A DNA stretch of 6,799 nt from Clostridiaceae bacterium (GTDB lineage Bacteria > Bacillota > Clostridia > DSM-8532), in NCBI GenBank assembly GCA_012842645.1, contig DUSJ01000328.1, forward strand, positions 1 through 6,799. The letters run 5' to 3'. The position numbers and the translations under genes are program-made. The notes below the pieces were generated by a model. The model had not been told where the DNA came from and searched no databases. It saw only the letters and a program-made list of their open reading frames with translations. This document shows, one piece after another, positions 6,094 to 6,799 of this stretch (position 1 is the first letter of the stretch; every line of letters starts with the position of its first letter).

Positions 6094-6155
6094 TTCACTT
6101 TATTCCTCAATTTAGCTTAATTATAATTCTAAAATAACACCCAATTAAAGTAAAG
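6094..6155. promoter_or_regulatory. Divergent promoter region between XRE regulator and ABC ATPase
   Basis: The 109-nt intergenic space is AT-rich and contains a perfect palindrome AATTATAATT (6119-6128), which supplies a TATAAT -10 box on the plus strand (6122-6127), with a poor -35 (TTTATT, 6099-6104) at 17-nt spacing. Arms TTCACTTTA (6094-6102) and TAAAGTAAA (6146-6154) form an 8/9 inverted repeat placed almost symmetrically around that palindrome, a possible operator pair for the XRE protein. A short AAAG tandem (6147-6160) adds to the right arm. This is suggestive only. Confidence 0.35.
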
Positions 6156-6178
6156 CAAAGACTTAAGGGGGATGGCCT

Positions 6179-6778
6179 ATGGAACAGGTGATCTATGTAG
6201 AGAATCTAAGAAGGGATTTCATTAAAACTAAAGGTCTCATCCGCAGAAAGAGAACAGTCACGGCTGCAGTGGATGGGATCAGCTTTGATGTAAAAAGAGG
6301 CGAGATATTCGGGATACTCGGTGAAAACGGAGCAGGCAAGACGACCACCATCAAGATGCTGATAACTTTGCTTGCGCCCACTTCAGGCGTCTGCAAGGTT
6401 TTAGGATATAACACCTATGGTGAGGAGAAGAAAATAAGAAACAGGATCAATTTTATATTTGGCGGCGAAATGGGCGTTTATCGCCGGCTGTCAGGCAGGG
6501 ATAACCTTCAGTATTTCGCAAATCTTTATCATATCCCGATGGCTGAAGCCAAAAGAAAGGTAAACGAAGTCCTTGAAATCGTAGGATTGACTGATAAAGC
6601 GGATGCCCTGGCCGAGACCTATTCAAAGGGAATGATCCAGCGGCTTCAGATTTCCAGAGGGCTGATGAATGACGCAGAGATCTTTTTTATGGATGAGCCG
6701 ACCATTGGCCTCGATCCTTTGGGTGCAAGAACGCTGAGAAACCTGATCAGAACGTTAAAAGAACATGGCAAAATATAA
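6179..6778 (+). CDS. ABC transporter ATP-binding protein, C-terminally truncated
   Basis: 199 residues of an ABC-2/DrrA-like ATPase that energises an exporter at the membrane. Walker A is GENGAGKTT (48-56), the signature is the YSKGMIQR variant (148-155) of LSGGQ seen in drug-resistance ATPases, Walker B and D-loop are IFFMDEPTIGLDP (168-180). The Q-loop region reads INFIFGGEMGVY (90-101) without the usual Gln, as in a known subgroup with FGGERG. The protein stops at EHGKI just where relatives read HGKTILLTTH, so the H-loop histidine and the roughly 100-residue C-terminal extension are missing and the product should not hydrolyse ATP normally. The stop comes right before DNA resembling an insertion-sequence end. 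The start at 6179 has an AAGGGGG ribosome binding site (6165-6171) 7 nt upstream. The permease gene would be expected downstream, outside the window. The gene is divergent from the XRE regulator, which may control it. Confidence 0.85.
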   Translation: MEQVIYVENLRRDFIKTKGLIRRKRTVTAAVDGISFDVKRGEIFGILGENGAGKTTTIKMLITLLAPTSGVCKVLGYNTYGEEKKIRNRINFIFGGEMGVYRRLSGRDNLQYFANLYHIPMAEAKRKVNEVLEIVGLTDKADALAETYSKGMIQRLQISRGLMNDAEIFFMDEPTIGLDPLGARTLRNLIRTLKEHGKI

Positions 6779-6799
6779 TGCCCCCACTTGTCAAGACAA
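6779..6799. mobile_element. Possible insertion-sequence terminus at window edge
   Basis: Right after the premature stop the plus strand reads TGCCCCCACTTGTCAAGACA. A TG start, a C-run and a GTCAAGACA-type ending resemble terminal inverted repeats of several bacterial insertion sequences. The composition differs from the gene before it, and the junction falls inside a codon run that is conserved in ABC ATPases. The exact border could be a few bases earlier (from about 6774). Only 21 bases are visible, so no family can be named and no transposase is seen. Confidence 0.4.

Overview
The window looks like a stretch of a chromosome from a low-to-moderate GC Firmicute, most likely a Clostridia-type anaerobe. 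The reasons are the AT-rich intergenic DNA, strong purine-rich ribosome binding sites, frequent AGA/ATA/AAA codons, and a gene set (YyaL, XRE-type regulator, MtnA, type I asparaginase, HicA-like toxin) typical of that group. The species cannot be named from the sequence alone. Almost everything lies on the minus strand; only the last gene is on the plus strand.

Reading along the + coordinates: (1) 1-1201 holds the first 400 codons of a minus-strand yyaL/DUF255 thioredoxin-domain gene that runs off the left edge. (2) 1202-1470 is non-coding, with a hairpin over the yyaL ribosome binding site and a terminator-like hairpin just behind the next operon. (3) 1471-2106 is a two-gene toxin-antitoxin-like module on the minus strand. 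A Phd-like N-terminal domain with a long acidic C-terminus is followed, with a 22-nt overlap, by a HicA-like toxin that carries a one-base frameshift near its end. The module has its own extended -10 promoter and a perfect 10-bp-arm palindrome. (4) 2237-5360 is a compact minus-strand operon in the order type I L-asparaginase, mtnA, and an uncharacterised HExxH metallopeptidase (gaps of 9 and 40 nt). (5) 5396-6069 is an XRE regulator split by a one-base frameshift into an HTH half and a helical tail. (6) Divergent from it, 6179-6778 is an ABC transporter ATPase that stops abruptly before its H-loop. The DNA after the stop looks like the end of an insertion sequence, and the window ends inside it.

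Taken together, there is a conserved housekeeping part (yyaL, asparaginase, mtnA, peptidase), all of it in intact frame, beside two accessory patches (the TA-like module and the regulator/ABC pair), each carrying damage. The points most worth following up are the Phd-like/HicA-like pair with its operator, the unassigned gluzincin-like peptidase co-transcribed with asparaginase and mtnA, and the probable IS junction in the ABC gene. I see no CRISPR array, tRNA, rRNA, riboswitch or complete mobile element.
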